NCBI GenBank assembly: GCA_035528905.1
Contig: DATKXU010000044.1
Span: 1-38,488, forward strand
Origin: DATKXU01 sp035528905
GTDB lineage: Bacteria > Armatimonadota > UBA5829 > DTJY01
Length of the DNA stretch: 38,488 nucleotides
Direction: 5' to 3'
Each line of letters starts with the position of its first letter. Positions within the stretch are counted from its first letter, which is position 1. The notes under the pieces are model-generated. The model searched no databases. It saw only the letters and a program-made list of their open reading frames with translations, and was not told the DNA's origin. This document shows, one piece after another, positions 17,346 through 24,949 of the stretch. Both the position numbers and the translations under genes were made by a program.

Positions 17346-18035
17346 TTACATCAGCCCGCGCTCCTTGAGGCTGACCCACCGGGCGTCGCCGATTACCAGG
17401 TGATCCAGTACTTCGATCCCGATCATCTGCCCCGCCTGCTGGAGGCGCTTCGAAACCTCGATGTCCTCCTTGCTCGGCGTCGGGTCACCGGACGGGTGAT
17501 TGTGGGCGATGATCACCGCTGCGCTGTTCATGGAGATCGCGTCCCGGAACAGCTCCCTGGGCGTGATGATGCTCGCGTCCAGGCTGCCGATGGTGATCGT
17601 GCGAATCTTCAATACTTCGTTTTTCCTGTTGAGAAAGATCCCCTTGAAGCGCTCCTGTGCTTCGTCGCGGAGTTCCGGCATCAGCAGGTCTACCGCATCC
17701 TGGGGGCAGCGTATGGCCGGCCTGGAGTCGCCGATGCTCGCCGCGAGCCGCTTGCCGAGCTCCACCATGGCCTTGATCTGGGCGGCTTTGGCCGTTCCGA
17801 GTCCCTTGACGCGGCTGAGGTCTTCCACACCCGCGGCTGCGACGCCCCTCAAGCCGTTGAACTCGCTGAGCATGTGCTCCGCCAGACCGATGGCCGAGTA
17901 TTCCTGCGTCCCTACGCGCAGTATGATCGCCAGCAGCTCTGCATTGGACAAAGCTTCGGCGCCGTATTTCACCAGGCGCTCCCTGGGCCGCTCGTCCACA
18001 GGAAGGTCTTTGATGGTGTATCGCTCGCTTGTCAT
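17346..18035 (-). CDS. radC: RadC/JAMM-family DNA repair-associated protein
   Basis: A 229-residue full-length RadC. The N-terminus holds a UPF0758 helix-hairpin-helix region (LSRVKGLGTAKAAQI). The C-terminal JAMM metalloprotease-like fold has H178, H180 and D191 in HNHPSGDPTPSKED. The cellular role of RadC is still unsettled; it was once tied to repair and is linked to DNA in transfer elements. GGAGGGG lies 7 nt before the ATG, and a clear promoter precedes it. Confidence 0.93.
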   Translation of the reverse strand: MTSERYTIKDLPVDERPRERLVKYGAEALSNAELLAIILRVGTQEYSAIGLAEHMLSEFNGLRGVAAAGVEDLSRVKGLGTAKAAQIKAMVELGKRLAASIGDSRPAIRCPQDAVDLLMPELRDEAQERFKGIFLNRKNEVLKIRTITIGSLDASIITPRELFRDAISMNSAAVIIAHNHPSGDPTPSKEDIEVSKRLQQAGQMIGIEVLDHLVIGDARWVSLKERGLM

Positions 18036-18073
18036 TTTGCCGCCCCTCCGGTTGCTTGAATAGGAGTGGAGGA

Positions 18074-18102
18074 ATCTTAGCAGATGTAAAGAAAGAGGTC
18101 AA
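18074..18102 (-). promoter_or_regulatory. sigma70-type promoter of radC
   Basis: Minus strand: TTGACC (18102-18097), a 17-bp spacer and TAAGAT (18079-18074) with a TGC extended -10. It lies in the gap after smpB, so radC is transcribed on its own or together with read-through from smpB. Confidence 0.7.
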
Positions 18103-18165
18103 GCAGAACTTGGGGGAGACCGTGGGCAATAGACCAAGAAGCACTTTCCGGTCTACCGTCTTCCT

Positions 18166-18642
18166 TCACCGAGTGCCCGGCGTCGTCCTATCCACGAGGG
18201 CTCTGCGCTCCTCGCGCTGGGCGTCGCGCTCGGCAATCGCCTGGCGCTTGTCGTAGAACTTCTTGCCCCTCGCCAATCCGAGCTCGATCTTTGCATACCC
18301 GCGTTCGAAGTAGATCTGAAGCGGGATCAGCGCCAGGCCCTTCTGCCGGGTCTTGCCAAGGAGCCTTGCGATCTCGGATCCGTGAAGAAGCAGCTTCCGG
18401 GGCCGTCGGGGTTCGAGGTTAAACCGGGTGCCCTTTTCGTAAGGGGCGACGTACATGTTGACGAGCCAGACCTCGCCGTTCCCGACTCTGGCGAAGCTGT
18501 CCTGGAGGCTGACCTGACCCGCGCGGACGCTCTTCACCTCCGTTCCCGCGAGGCAAATCCCCGCTTCGTAGGTCTCCTCGATGAAATAATCGTGCCGCGC
18601 CTTGCGATTCACGGCAACTATGTTCCGCCCCTGCTGAGCCAT
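18166..18642 (-). CDS. smpB: SsrA-binding protein SmpB
   Basis: A 158-residue SmpB, which binds tmRNA and brings it to stalled ribosomes. Family motifs are present: NRKARHDYFIEE near the start, GTEVKSVR, and the basic C-terminal tail (KKFYDKRQ...). ATG 18642 is used. Upstream in-frame ATGs at 18657 and beyond fall at or before the expected start of transcription (promoter -10 at 18673-18668). No tmRNA gene was found nearby. Confidence 0.95.
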   Translation of the reverse strand: MAQQGRNIVAVNRKARHDYFIEETYEAGICLAGTEVKSVRAGQVSLQDSFARVGNGEVWLVNMYVAPYEKGTRFNLEPRRPRKLLLHGSEIARLLGKTRQKGLALIPLQIYFERGYAKIELGLARGKKFYDKRQAIAERDAQREERRALVDRTTPGTR

Positions 18643-18667
18643 CTCTGTCGTCCCCATCCGCATCAGG

Positions 18668-18697
18668 ATTATACCAGATTGCCGGAGGTGCTCACAA
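18668..18697 (-). promoter_or_regulatory. Strong sigma70 promoter of smpB
   Basis: Minus strand: TTGTGA (18697-18692), an 18-bp spacer and a perfect TATAAT (18673-18668) with a TGG extended -10. Divergent from the mla promoter 80 bp away. Confidence 0.75.
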
Positions 18698-18753
18698 CAA
18701 GGCATACGGGTGGTGACAAACCCTGGACGCTGTCAATCTTCCTCTCGCATCGG

Positions 18754-18782
18754 TTTACAAAGGCCGTCGGTTAGTTTATAAT
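18754..18782 (+). promoter_or_regulatory. sigma70 promoter of the mla operon
   Basis: TTTACA (18754-18759), a 17-bp spacer and TATAAT (18777-18782). The in-frame ATG at 18781 overlaps this -10 box and so cannot be the mlaE start. Confidence 0.78.
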
Positions 18783-18801
18783 GGCGCCGCATTGGCGCCA
18801 T
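18781..18801 (+). promoter_or_regulatory. Inverted repeat at the mla transcription start (possible operator or 5' hairpin)
   Basis: ATGGCGCC (18781-18788), a 5-nt loop and GGCGCCAT (18794-18801) form a perfect 8-bp dyad starting inside the -10 box and covering the predicted start site near 18789. It could be a repressor operator or a stable 5' hairpin. Confidence 0.45.
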
Positions 18802-18846
18802 GCGCCGGGAGGTTCCGGCGCTTTCTCGTACCCTGAGGTGGCAACC

Positions 18847-19659
18847 GTGACCAGCGATCTCGAATCTGCGATAGACGCCTCCGGGCGGGCAGTCCTGCGG
18901 CAGATCAACAGCGTCTTCGAGTTCATCGGCGAAGCCACAACAATCGCTTCTGGAGCGATTAGGCGCACCATTCAGGGCGACATCAGCATCAGGGACACCG
19001 TGAGCCAGATGGCGTCCATCGGTGTCAACTCGATCCCAATCGTCCTCGTAACCACAGCTTTCTCCGGCGCGGTTCTGGCCCTCTACACGGCGCAGCTCTT
19101 CGTCGCCTACGGAGCGGGCGGCCTGGTTGGCGGCGGCATATCTCTTTCCATCGCACGGGAGCTGGCCCCTGTCTTGACGGCGGTTGTTGTAGCCGCAAGA
19201 GCCGGATCCGCCATAGCCGCCGAAATCGGCACGATGAAAGTTACCGAGCAAATAGATGCTCTCCGCTCGGTGGGCACCAGCCCCATCCAATATCTGGTGG
19301 TGCCCCGCTTCGTGGCGCTGGTTGTCATGCTGCCGGTGCTCACGATGCTTGGAATGGTAGTCGGCAGCTTCGGCGGCTACGTGGTCGCCCTTGCGAACGG
19401 CGTCACGGCAACATCCTTCTTGGACTCCACGCGTCAATGGGTGGAACTCTATGACGTGCTGATGGGTTTGCTGAAAACGGTGTTCTTCGGGGCGTTCATT
19501 GCAACGGTTGGGACTCAGCAGGGCTTGGCGGCGACAGGCGGCGCCGCAGGCGTCGGCAAGAATACGATGAATGCCGTCGTCATCTCGATGATTCTGATTT
19601 ACATTTCCAACTACTTCCTCGCTTATTTCATGTTCGGAGCCGGCAAGCCGGCCTTTTGA
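18847..19659 (+). CDS. mlaE: MlaE-type lipid transport permease
   Basis: A 270-residue integral membrane protein of the MlaE family. It has five or six hydrophobic segments and the cytoplasmic family motif EIGTMKVTEQIDALRSVG with TSPI. MlaE, MlaF and MlaD form an inner-membrane complex moving phospholipid between the membranes of diderm cells. GTG 18847 is chosen because GAGG lies 8 nt upstream and the 18781 ATG is inside the promoter. It is followed 7 nt later by mlaF. Confidence 0.9.
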   Translation: MTSDLESAIDASGRAVLRQINSVFEFIGEATTIASGAIRRTIQGDISIRDTVSQMASIGVNSIPIVLVTTAFSGAVLALYTAQLFVAYGAGGLVGGGISLSIARELAPVLTAVVVAARAGSAIAAEIGTMKVTEQIDALRSVGTSPIQYLVVPRFVALVVMLPVLTMLGMVVGSFGGYVVALANGVTATSFLDSTRQWVELYDVLMGLLKTVFFGAFIATVGTQQGLAATGGAAGVGKNTMNAVVISMILIYISNYFLAYFMFGAGKPAF

Positions 19660-19666
19660 GGCTGCT

Positions 19667-20422
19667 GTGATAACTGTCAGACAGATATACCATCGCATCG
19701 ATAGCAAAGAAGTGCTGCGCGATGTCAATCTGCATATCCGGCGCGGCGATACCGTGTCGGTCATGGGCGTGTCCGGCTCCGGGAAGACGACTCTGCTGAA
19801 GATCCTGGCGGGTCTCATAAGGCCCACATCCGGTCAGGTCTTCATGGATCGCACGGACATCACAGAGCTTCCCGAAGATGAACTGAATCGCATACGGCAT
19901 AGAGTAGGAGTGGTCTTCCAATATGGGGCCCTGTTCGATTCGCTGACGGTCTACGAGAATGTTGCGTTTGCGCTTCTCAGGCATACGCATTTGAGTCGAA
20001 GCGAGATTGATGATATAGTAGCAGAGAAGCTGGCGCTGGTCGGCTTGCCCGGCACGCAGAACTTGATGCCCGCGCAGCTCAGCGGCGGCATGCAGAAGAG
20101 GGTCGGCCTAGCGCGCGCGATCGCTATGAGTCCCGAAGTGCTCTTTTACGATGAACCGACGAGCGGTCTCGACCCGGTGATGACCACAGTGATAGGTGAT
20201 CTGATCACGGAGATGAGAAACCGCTTGGCCGTCACGTCCGTGGTCGTCTCGCACGATATCACGAGTATTCTCCGGATTTCGGACCGTGTCGCAATGCTTC
20301 ACGGCGGCACGATCATTGCCTATGGTACACCCGATGAGATTCGCCGGTTGCCTGACGAGCGAGTGCGTCAATTCGTCGAAGGTCGAGCAGAAGGCCCGAT
20401 CCAGCCGGGCACTGCAAGTTGA
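19667..20422 (+). CDS. mlaF: MlaF-type ABC transporter ATPase
   Basis: A 251-residue ABC ATPase with Walker A GVSGSGKT (34-41), Q-loop VVFQYGALFDS, signature LSGGM, Walker B VLFYDEPTSGLDP and the H-loop in VVSHD. The FQYGALFDS pattern and LSGGMQKR are typical of MlaF rather than other ABC groups. It powers lipid movement by MlaE. GTG 19667 has GAGG a few bases upstream. Its stop overlaps a TTG of the next frame, showing tight operon packing. Confidence 0.92.
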   Translation: MITVRQIYHRIDSKEVLRDVNLHIRRGDTVSVMGVSGSGKTTLLKILAGLIRPTSGQVFMDRTDITELPEDELNRIRHRVGVVFQYGALFDSLTVYENVAFALLRHTHLSRSEIDDIVAEKLALVGLPGTQNLMPAQLSGGMQKRVGLARAIAMSPEVLFYDEPTSGLDPVMTTVIGDLITEMRNRLAVTSVVVSHDITSILRISDRVAMLHGGTIIAYGTPDEIRRLPDERVRQFVEGRAEGPIQPGTAS

Positions 20423-20442
20423 ACCGGTTACAGAGGTATGAA

Positions 20443-21744
20443 ATGGCCGTTAGCCCTGCAGTCAGAGTCGGAATAATAGTTTTCATCGCGGCGGCCGCGC
20501 TGGGAGCGGTTGCCTGGTTCTTGACTGAGTATAACCTGCGCGTAGCCGGCTATCCGCTCACCGTGGTCTTTGATGACTCGATGGGGTTGATCGAGGGATC
20601 TACGGTCACCATGGCGGGTGTGAAGGTTGGCCGCGTCGAGACGATTACTCTGGACAAGGAGCACCGGGCCGTCGTCCGCATGAAGATCAACCGCAGATAT
20701 AGGGTCCCGAGAGGCTCCACGTTCGTGCTGCGCGTCGGATTGCTCGTCGGGGAGAAGACCGTAGACATCGTTCCGAACCGCGAGGCCGAGGGAAATCTGC
20801 CGCCAGGAGCCAGGGCAGTAGGGCAAGTGCCGGTCCGGATTGAGGACATACTGCCCCAGACGAAGCAGTTGGTCGCCAACTTGACGGAGGCGTCCGAGAG
20901 CCTGAGGAACATTCTGGCCGACAAGGAATTCGAGGAGCATATAAAGCGCTCGCTTGCCAATGTTGAGATGGCGACGGCAAGGCTTGACCGGACCATGTGC
21001 GCCATCGAGGGCACCGTCACCGGCCAGCAGGACGAAGTCCGCGCTATAGTCTCAAACGTGCAGGTCGCCAGCGCAGGTCTGCGTGACCTGATGGGAGAGC
21101 TGGGGCGCTTCGCCAAGGAGGGCCGGCTCCAGGAAAGCCTCGGCGAGACCCTGGCCTCTGCGCAGCGTGCCGCCGCAAGCCTGGACAGAACTGCTGCGAG
21201 TCTCGAGCAGCTCGTGACGGCCCCTGGATTTCAGGAGGACATCCGTCAAACCGCCGCAGAAGCGCGGGCCGCAGCGAAGGAGGCGCGTGACGTTATCGGC
21301 CGCTTCGGGCGGATATTCGGCAGAGGGCCAAGACTGAAACCCGGGATACCGACTCGCCAGACCAGCCTGGAGGGAGTCCTGCGGCCTGATGACGGCCGAT
21401 TCAGGGCTACGCTGTCGGCAACCATCCCCTTGCAGGGCGACGGCTTCCTGAACGTGGGGATGTACGATGTCGGCGCGGGGAACAAGCTGATTGTCCAGCC
21501 TGGACAGGCGCTGAACGCTCGGTCTGACTTGCGCTATGGGATATACGCTTCCAGGTTGGGGCTGGGCCTGGATTATGCGCTTTCGGGGCGGTCGTTCGCC
21601 TCGTTCAATCTATACGACCCGTATGAGCCGAGGCTGGATGTTCAGGCGGCTTACAATCTGACCGACGATGTCGGCGTGCTTCTCGGCGTGGATGACGCTT
21701 TTGATGACAGCAAGTTCACGCTGGGAGTGCGGCTGACAAAATAG
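20443..21744 (+). CDS. mlaD: MlaD-like MCE protein with C-terminal beta-barrel-like domain
   Basis: A 433-residue protein: an N-terminal membrane anchor (about 7-26), a single MCE domain (about 30-115; GLIEGSTVTMAGVKVGRV, LVGEKTVDIVP), a long alpha-helical region (about 125-285) and a C-terminal domain from about 305. That last domain has alternating short beta strands with paired aromatic and Gly residues (LRYGIYASRLGLGLDYAL, YEPRLDVQAAYNL), ending in a strand (KFTLGVRLTK). It looks like an outer-membrane beta-barrel. E. coli MlaD lacks such a domain, while Veillonella MlaD is reported to carry one and bridge the envelope. ATG 20443 has AGAGG upstream; TTG 20419 overlaps the mlaF stop. Confidence 0.82.
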   Translation: MAVSPAVRVGIIVFIAAAALGAVAWFLTEYNLRVAGYPLTVVFDDSMGLIEGSTVTMAGVKVGRVETITLDKEHRAVVRMKINRRYRVPRGSTFVLRVGLLVGEKTVDIVPNREAEGNLPPGARAVGQVPVRIEDILPQTKQLVANLTEASESLRNILADKEFEEHIKRSLANVEMATARLDRTMCAIEGTVTGQQDEVRAIVSNVQVASAGLRDLMGELGRFAKEGRLQESLGETLASAQRAAASLDRTAASLEQLVTAPGFQEDIRQTAAEARAAAKEARDVIGRFGRIFGRGPRLKPGIPTRQTSLEGVLRPDDGRFRATLSATIPLQGDGFLNVGMYDVGAGNKLIVQPGQALNARSDLRYGIYASRLGLGLDYALSGRSFASFNLYDPYEPRLDVQAAYNLTDDVGVLLGVDDAFDDSKFTLGVRLTK

Positions 21745-21759
21745 GAGGCATTACAGCTA

Positions 21760-22224
21760 ATGAAGGTAATACTGGCCCGCGAAGTTAAGGGCCTCGGGCT
21801 GCATGATGACATAGTGAACGTCTCGGATGGCTACGCGAGGAACTACCTGTTCCCGCGCGGGCTTGCAGTGGCGGCCACTAAGCCGAATCTCGCCGAGCTG
21901 GAGAAGCGGCGCAAGATCGAGGAAGCGCGCGGCGAGAAGACAGTCGGGGAGGCGAAGGATCTCGCCGAGCGGCTGGCTGAAGTCCAGATCACCATAAAGG
22001 GCAAGGTCGGCACCGGCACGAAGCTCTATGGAGCGATTACCCACGCCGATATTGCCGACGAGCTCGAAAAGCAGACCGGCATCAAGATAGACAAGCGGAA
22101 GATCGAGCTTGAGGAGCCGATCAAGTCTCTCGGTACGTACGACGTCCCCGTCCGGCTTCACAGGGACGCCGTCACGCACCTGAAACTCGAAGTCCTCGCC
22201 GAGTCAGAAGACAGTACACAGTAG
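21760..22224 (+). CDS. rplI: 50S ribosomal protein L9
   Basis: A 154-residue L9. The conserved N-terminal domain (MKVILAREVKGLG, VSDGYARNYLFPRGLA), the long connecting helix and the C-terminal rRNA-binding domain are all present and of normal length. AGGAGG lies 11 nt upstream and overlaps the mlaD stop, so it is probably read from the mla promoter. This pairing of rplI with mla is unlike the usual rpsF-ssb-rpsR-rplI order. Confidence 0.97.
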   Translation: MKVILAREVKGLGLHDDIVNVSDGYARNYLFPRGLAVAATKPNLAELEKRRKIEEARGEKTVGEAKDLAERLAEVQITIKGKVGTGTKLYGAITHADIADELEKQTGIKIDKRKIELEEPIKSLGTYDVPVRLHRDAVTHLKLEVLAESEDSTQ

Positions 22225-22260
22225 ACAACAGACCGAAAAGCTTCCCTGTCTATGGTCTAC
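22221..22260 (+). other. Imperfect 13-bp hairpin after rplI (possible terminator)
   Basis: GTAGACAACAGAC (22221-22233) pairs at 11 of 13 positions with GTCTATGGTCTAC (22248-22260). It overlaps the rplI stop codon. There is no U-tract. The left flank reads as CAGTACA/CAGTAGA heptamers, like other dispersed repeats here. Confidence 0.35.
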
Positions 22261-22292
22261 AGTCTGCTTCCCGATCGGCGGTAAGTTAGCAA

Positions 22293-23858
22293 ATGAGAAC
22301 TCGAACGATCCGACGGATCAGCCAGATCGTCTTCTTCGGGCTGTTCCTCGTCTTAATCTATGCGACCGCCTATCCGCTGAAGCCGGGGATTCCGGTTGAC
22401 CTGTTCGTGAGACTGGACCCCCTGGCTGCGGCAGCCTCCATGCTCGCCGCGAGGGCCTTGATCGCCGTCATGTGGCCCGCGCTGGTCGTCGTCGGAATCA
22501 CCATCCTGCTCGGAAGGGTCTTCTGCGGCTGGGTATGCCCGCTCGGGACGACGCTCGACGCCTCGGACAAGCTGTTCTTCCGGGGAAAGCGCCGCGGCGC
22601 CGTTCAGCTCCGCGGCCTCAAGTACTACATTCTCGCCGGCCTTCTCGTCTCCGCTCTGTTCAGCACGCAGGCGGTCTACCTGCTCGATCCTCTGAGCTTG
22701 TTGACGCGAACCATCGTCCTGGTCTTCGTCGCCCCGATCCAGATGGCCTTTCGATGGCTGGCGGAGATGTTCTACGGCTGGTCATCTGGCGGCTTAGGCC
22801 CGATGGCGTCGGTGGCCGCGTGGCTGAGCGACCGGGCGGGAGCCTGGCAGTTCATCTCCGGCCCGCAGCTCTATTTCAGGCAGGGGTTGCTCGTCCTGGC
22901 GGTGTTTGTTGCCATAATCGGCCTCAACAGCCTGTCCCGGAGGTTCTGGTGCCGGAACCTATGCCCGCTCGGCGCACTTCTCGGGCTTCTCTCGTATGTC
23001 CCCATCCTGAAGCGCGTCGTGAGCAAGGAATGCATAGACTGCGCCAAGTGCACGAGTTGCAAGATGGCCGCAATCCACGAGAACCCGCGGCTCACGCGGA
23101 CGGCCGAGTGCATCGAGTGCTTCAACTGCGTGCCGATATGCCCTACAGACGCCGTGAGCTTCCGCTTCCGGCCGAAGCCCGATCTGCATCCTGAGACGAG
23201 ATTGAGTCTCCCGCGCCGGCGGATCCTCCAGGGCGCGGCGGTCGGCCTCGGATTCGCGGCGATGGTGAGGATTGATCCGGGCAGGAAGCGCGCTCTGGGT
23301 GAGACTTCGTCGGTCAAGCTGAGCAGCCAGGAGCTGATCCGCCCGCCGGGCTCTGTTGAGGAGAGCGAATTCGTTGCCAGGTGCATCCGGTGCGGCGAGT
23401 GCATGAAAGTCTGCCCGACCAACGGGCTTCAGCCGGCCCTGCACGAAGCAGGCATCGAGGGCTTCTGGACGCCGATACTCGTCCCCCGGATCGGATGCTG
23501 CACCCAGGAGTGCAACGCCTGCGGCGAAGTGTGTCCCACCGATGCCGTTCGCCCCTTCAAGATCGAGGAGAAGAAGCACATCTTCATCGCAACGGCGGTC
23601 ATCGAGCGCGACCAGTGCATCGCCTGGAACTCGAACCGCACCTGCCTGGTGTGCGACGAGTACTGCTCCTACAAGGCTGTCGAGTGGAAGACGGTCGAGG
23701 GGACGAAGCGCCCGTTCGTGAACGAGAAAGTCTGCGTCGGGTGCGGCATCTGCGAGTCCGCCTGCCCGATCCAGCCGGTCGCCGCGATCCGCGTCTACTC
23801 CTTCGGCGACAAACGCCACATGACCCGCGAGGAGCAGAGGGCATGGTCGGAGGAGTAG
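22293..23858 (+). CDS. NapH/NapG-like polyferredoxin membrane protein
   Basis: A 521-residue fusion. Residues 1-230 form a NapH/RnfE-like membrane part with four or so helices and two cytoplasmic motifs CGWVCPLG and CRNLCPLG. Then come 4Fe-4S sites (CIDCAKCTSCK, CIECFNCVPICP), a second hydrophobic anchor after LPRRRILQGAAVG (twin-Arg-like), and a NapG-like domain with CIRCGECMKVCP, CNACGEVCP, CLVCDEYC and CVGCGICESACP. In periplasmic redox systems NapGH passes quinol electrons outward; the partner reductase is not in this window. No good Shine-Dalgarno site is seen. A 68-nt gap with a hairpin separates it from rplI. Confidence 0.85.
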   Translation: MRTRTIRRISQIVFFGLFLVLIYATAYPLKPGIPVDLFVRLDPLAAAASMLAARALIAVMWPALVVVGITILLGRVFCGWVCPLGTTLDASDKLFFRGKRRGAVQLRGLKYYILAGLLVSALFSTQAVYLLDPLSLLTRTIVLVFVAPIQMAFRWLAEMFYGWSSGGLGPMASVAAWLSDRAGAWQFISGPQLYFRQGLLVLAVFVAIIGLNSLSRRFWCRNLCPLGALLGLLSYVPILKRVVSKECIDCAKCTSCKMAAIHENPRLTRTAECIECFNCVPICPTDAVSFRFRPKPDLHPETRLSLPRRRILQGAAVGLGFAAMVRIDPGRKRALGETSSVKLSSQELIRPPGSVEESEFVARCIRCGECMKVCPTNGLQPALHEAGIEGFWTPILVPRIGCCTQECNACGEVCPTDAVRPFKIEEKKHIFIATAVIERDQCIAWNSNRTCLVCDEYCSYKAVEWKTVEGTKRPFVNEKVCVGCGICESACPIQPVAAIRVYSFGDKRHMTREEQRAWSEE

Positions 23859-23866
23859 TCAGTGCC

Positions 23867-23915
23867 GGATACTGGATGCTGGATACTGGATATTGGATGT
23901 TCGATGTCGGATGCT
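23867..23915 (+). repeat. Heptanucleotide tandem repeat, seven units (copy A)
   Basis: Seven contiguous 7-mers of the form GGATRYT (GGATACT, GGATGCT, GGATACT, GGATATT, GGATGTT, CGATGTC, GGATGCT). They are followed by AGCGGCTACTTCCGCCGC, which is shared with copy B. They resemble the STRR heptamers known from cyanobacteria. Confidence 0.8.
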
Positions 23916-23939
23916 AGCGGCTACTTCCGCCGCAGCGGA

Positions 23940-23972
23940 TTCCCCCACACCCCCATACTCCCTTTCTCCCCA
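23940..23972. repeat. C-rich dispersed repeat (G4-capable on the minus strand)
   Basis: Four or more runs of three to five C on the plus strand (CCCCCACACCCCCATA, then TCCCTTTCTCCCC). A longer relative lies at 25807-25875. The minus strand could form a G-quadruplex. Confidence 0.55.
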
Positions 23973-24025
23973 TGAAGGTGATGCCGTGCCGTCCGACCCG
24001 GCCCCGAATCGGATACGGTGAGGGA

Positions 24026-24082
24026 CTTTAACGCCCAGGCTCAGCGGCGCGCCTGCGCGTCCGCTGGATTCATTTGTTACGC
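24026..24082 (-). repeat. attC-like integron recombination site
   Basis: On the minus strand the site runs from GCGTAAC (R''-like, 24082-24076) to GTTAAAG (R'-like, 24032-24026). Inside, CAGCGG, one unpaired A (24060), CGCG, a 4-nt loop, CGCG and CCGCTG form a stem with a single extrahelical base, the usual attC architecture; the text AGCGGACGC...GCGCCGCT matches known cassette sites. It starts 3 nt after the stop of the HEPN gene, in the orientation expected for a cassette. R-box bases deviate at one position each from RYYYAAC/GTTRRRY. No integrase gene is in the window. Confidence 0.6.
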
Positions 24083-24085
24083 GCT

Positions 24086-24817
24086 TTAGGCCTTCACACT
24101 TTCTCCCAACCGCTTAAGAACGTACTTCACTACTTCATCTGCAAAGAGGAAGACGTTTAGAACCATTCTCTTGTCGATTATGGGTTTCGCTAACGCCTGA
24201 ATATTCGGATCTTGCTTGGCTGGAATGTCTTTCTCTTCGTATTCCCTAGTTTCAAGATTAAGCACCTTAACGTGTCCTGCAACAACTTCGCGCGTTATCT
24301 TTCGGATGTTGTAATGGCTGTAGGGATTTCGGATGTCTTCCCGAAAAGCATGTAAGCGCTTGCCCATTTTTGAGCTGATCAGACCAGCACGCTTTGCCCG
24401 GCTGATGGCGTGCGCAAAGTCAATCTGCTCGAATTCGTCCCATTTTTCGGGATCATAGTTCTGATAGCCTCCTGCCTCCCTCACGAAAGCAGCGTGTTTC
24501 AGTGTGAACTCAATAAGATTGCCCGAGAGGGTAATCGCTGCTCCGTTGAGCCCACACAGGATACAATGTAGGATTTCCTCGTAGAGAGACTTAATCGCGT
24601 AAGACACCAGTTCAATCGGCGGCGGCTCAGGTAGATATTTGACTACCTCTTTGGCATTGGCTTTCCGACCCTCAAACCACTGCTCCAACGTCGGGGCTGG
24701 AATGGTTTGCATGGGAAGTCCTTGTCTGCGCAACTTCTCGATCGTGGCTGGTGAAGCCATGATCATGTCGGCGCGTTCGGCGAGCTTGTCTATGGACTTT
24801 TTAATATTCGATGTCAT
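24086..24817 (-). CDS. HEPN-motif protein in a possible gene cassette
   Basis: A 243-residue, mostly alpha-helical protein. The segment FREDIRNPYSH carries R163-x4-H168, the R-x4-6-H motif of HEPN ribonucleases, and helices before it (GAAITLSGNLIEFTLKHA) fit the DUF4145/HEPN-like fold. HEPN proteins are toxins, antiviral nucleases or nucleotide-handling partners; which applies here is unknown. The gene is visibly richer in A+T than its neighbours. Its ATG follows GTTAGGT directly with no Shine-Dalgarno site, and an attC-like site follows its stop by 3 nt, both common in integron cassettes. A longer reading from ATG 24862 is possible but would begin in the core-site region. Confidence 0.6.
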   Translation of the reverse strand: MTSNIKKSIDKLAERADMIMASPATIEKLRRQGLPMQTIPAPTLEQWFEGRKANAKEVVKYLPEPPPIELVSYAIKSLYEEILHCILCGLNGAAITLSGNLIEFTLKHAAFVREAGGYQNYDPEKWDEFEQIDFAHAISRAKRAGLISSKMGKRLHAFREDIRNPYSHYNIRKITREVVAGHVKVLNLETREYEEKDIPAKQDPNIQALAKPIIDKRMVLNVFLFADEVVKYVLKRLGESVKA

Positions 24818-24861
24818 ACCTAACACTCGCCTCAGACGCTGGAGAAAACGCCTGACGCACA

Positions 24862-24928
24862 TAACGCTTCGTTTTGTCCCTCAGTGGGTTTCTTCGAAGA
24901 TTGTACCCGCGCGCGGGGCGCCTGTCAA
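24862..24928 (-). repeat. 67-bp promoter-core module, copy 1
   Basis: This segment is 58 of 67 identical, without gaps, to 25642-25708. It runs on the minus strand from TTGACA through TACAAT, CTTCGAAGAAA and AAAACGAA to GTTA. Past GTTA the two copies lose similarity. It may be an attI-like or attC-half platform. Confidence 0.65.
24900..24928 (-). promoter_or_regulatory. sigma70 promoter of the HEPN gene
   Basis: Minus strand: perfect TTGACA (24928-24923), a 17-bp GC-rich spacer and TACAAT (24905-24900). Transcription would begin near 24893, giving a leader of about 75 nt to ATG 24817. Confidence 0.78.
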
Positions 24929-24949
24929 ATTGCAGTGTGGGCAATACGC

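Noticed and set aside
17289..18059. 256-codon plus-strand frame opposite radC
   Set aside because: radC is certain by its JAMM motif; this frame is its shadow.
18781..18846. Upstream start (ATG 18781) for mlaE
   Set aside because: The ATG lies within the TATAAT box, so the codon is before the start of transcription.
18733..19827. 364-codon minus-strand frame opposite mlaE
   Set aside because: It overlaps mlaE, parts of mlaF and the mla promoter, and shows no domain or ribosome site.
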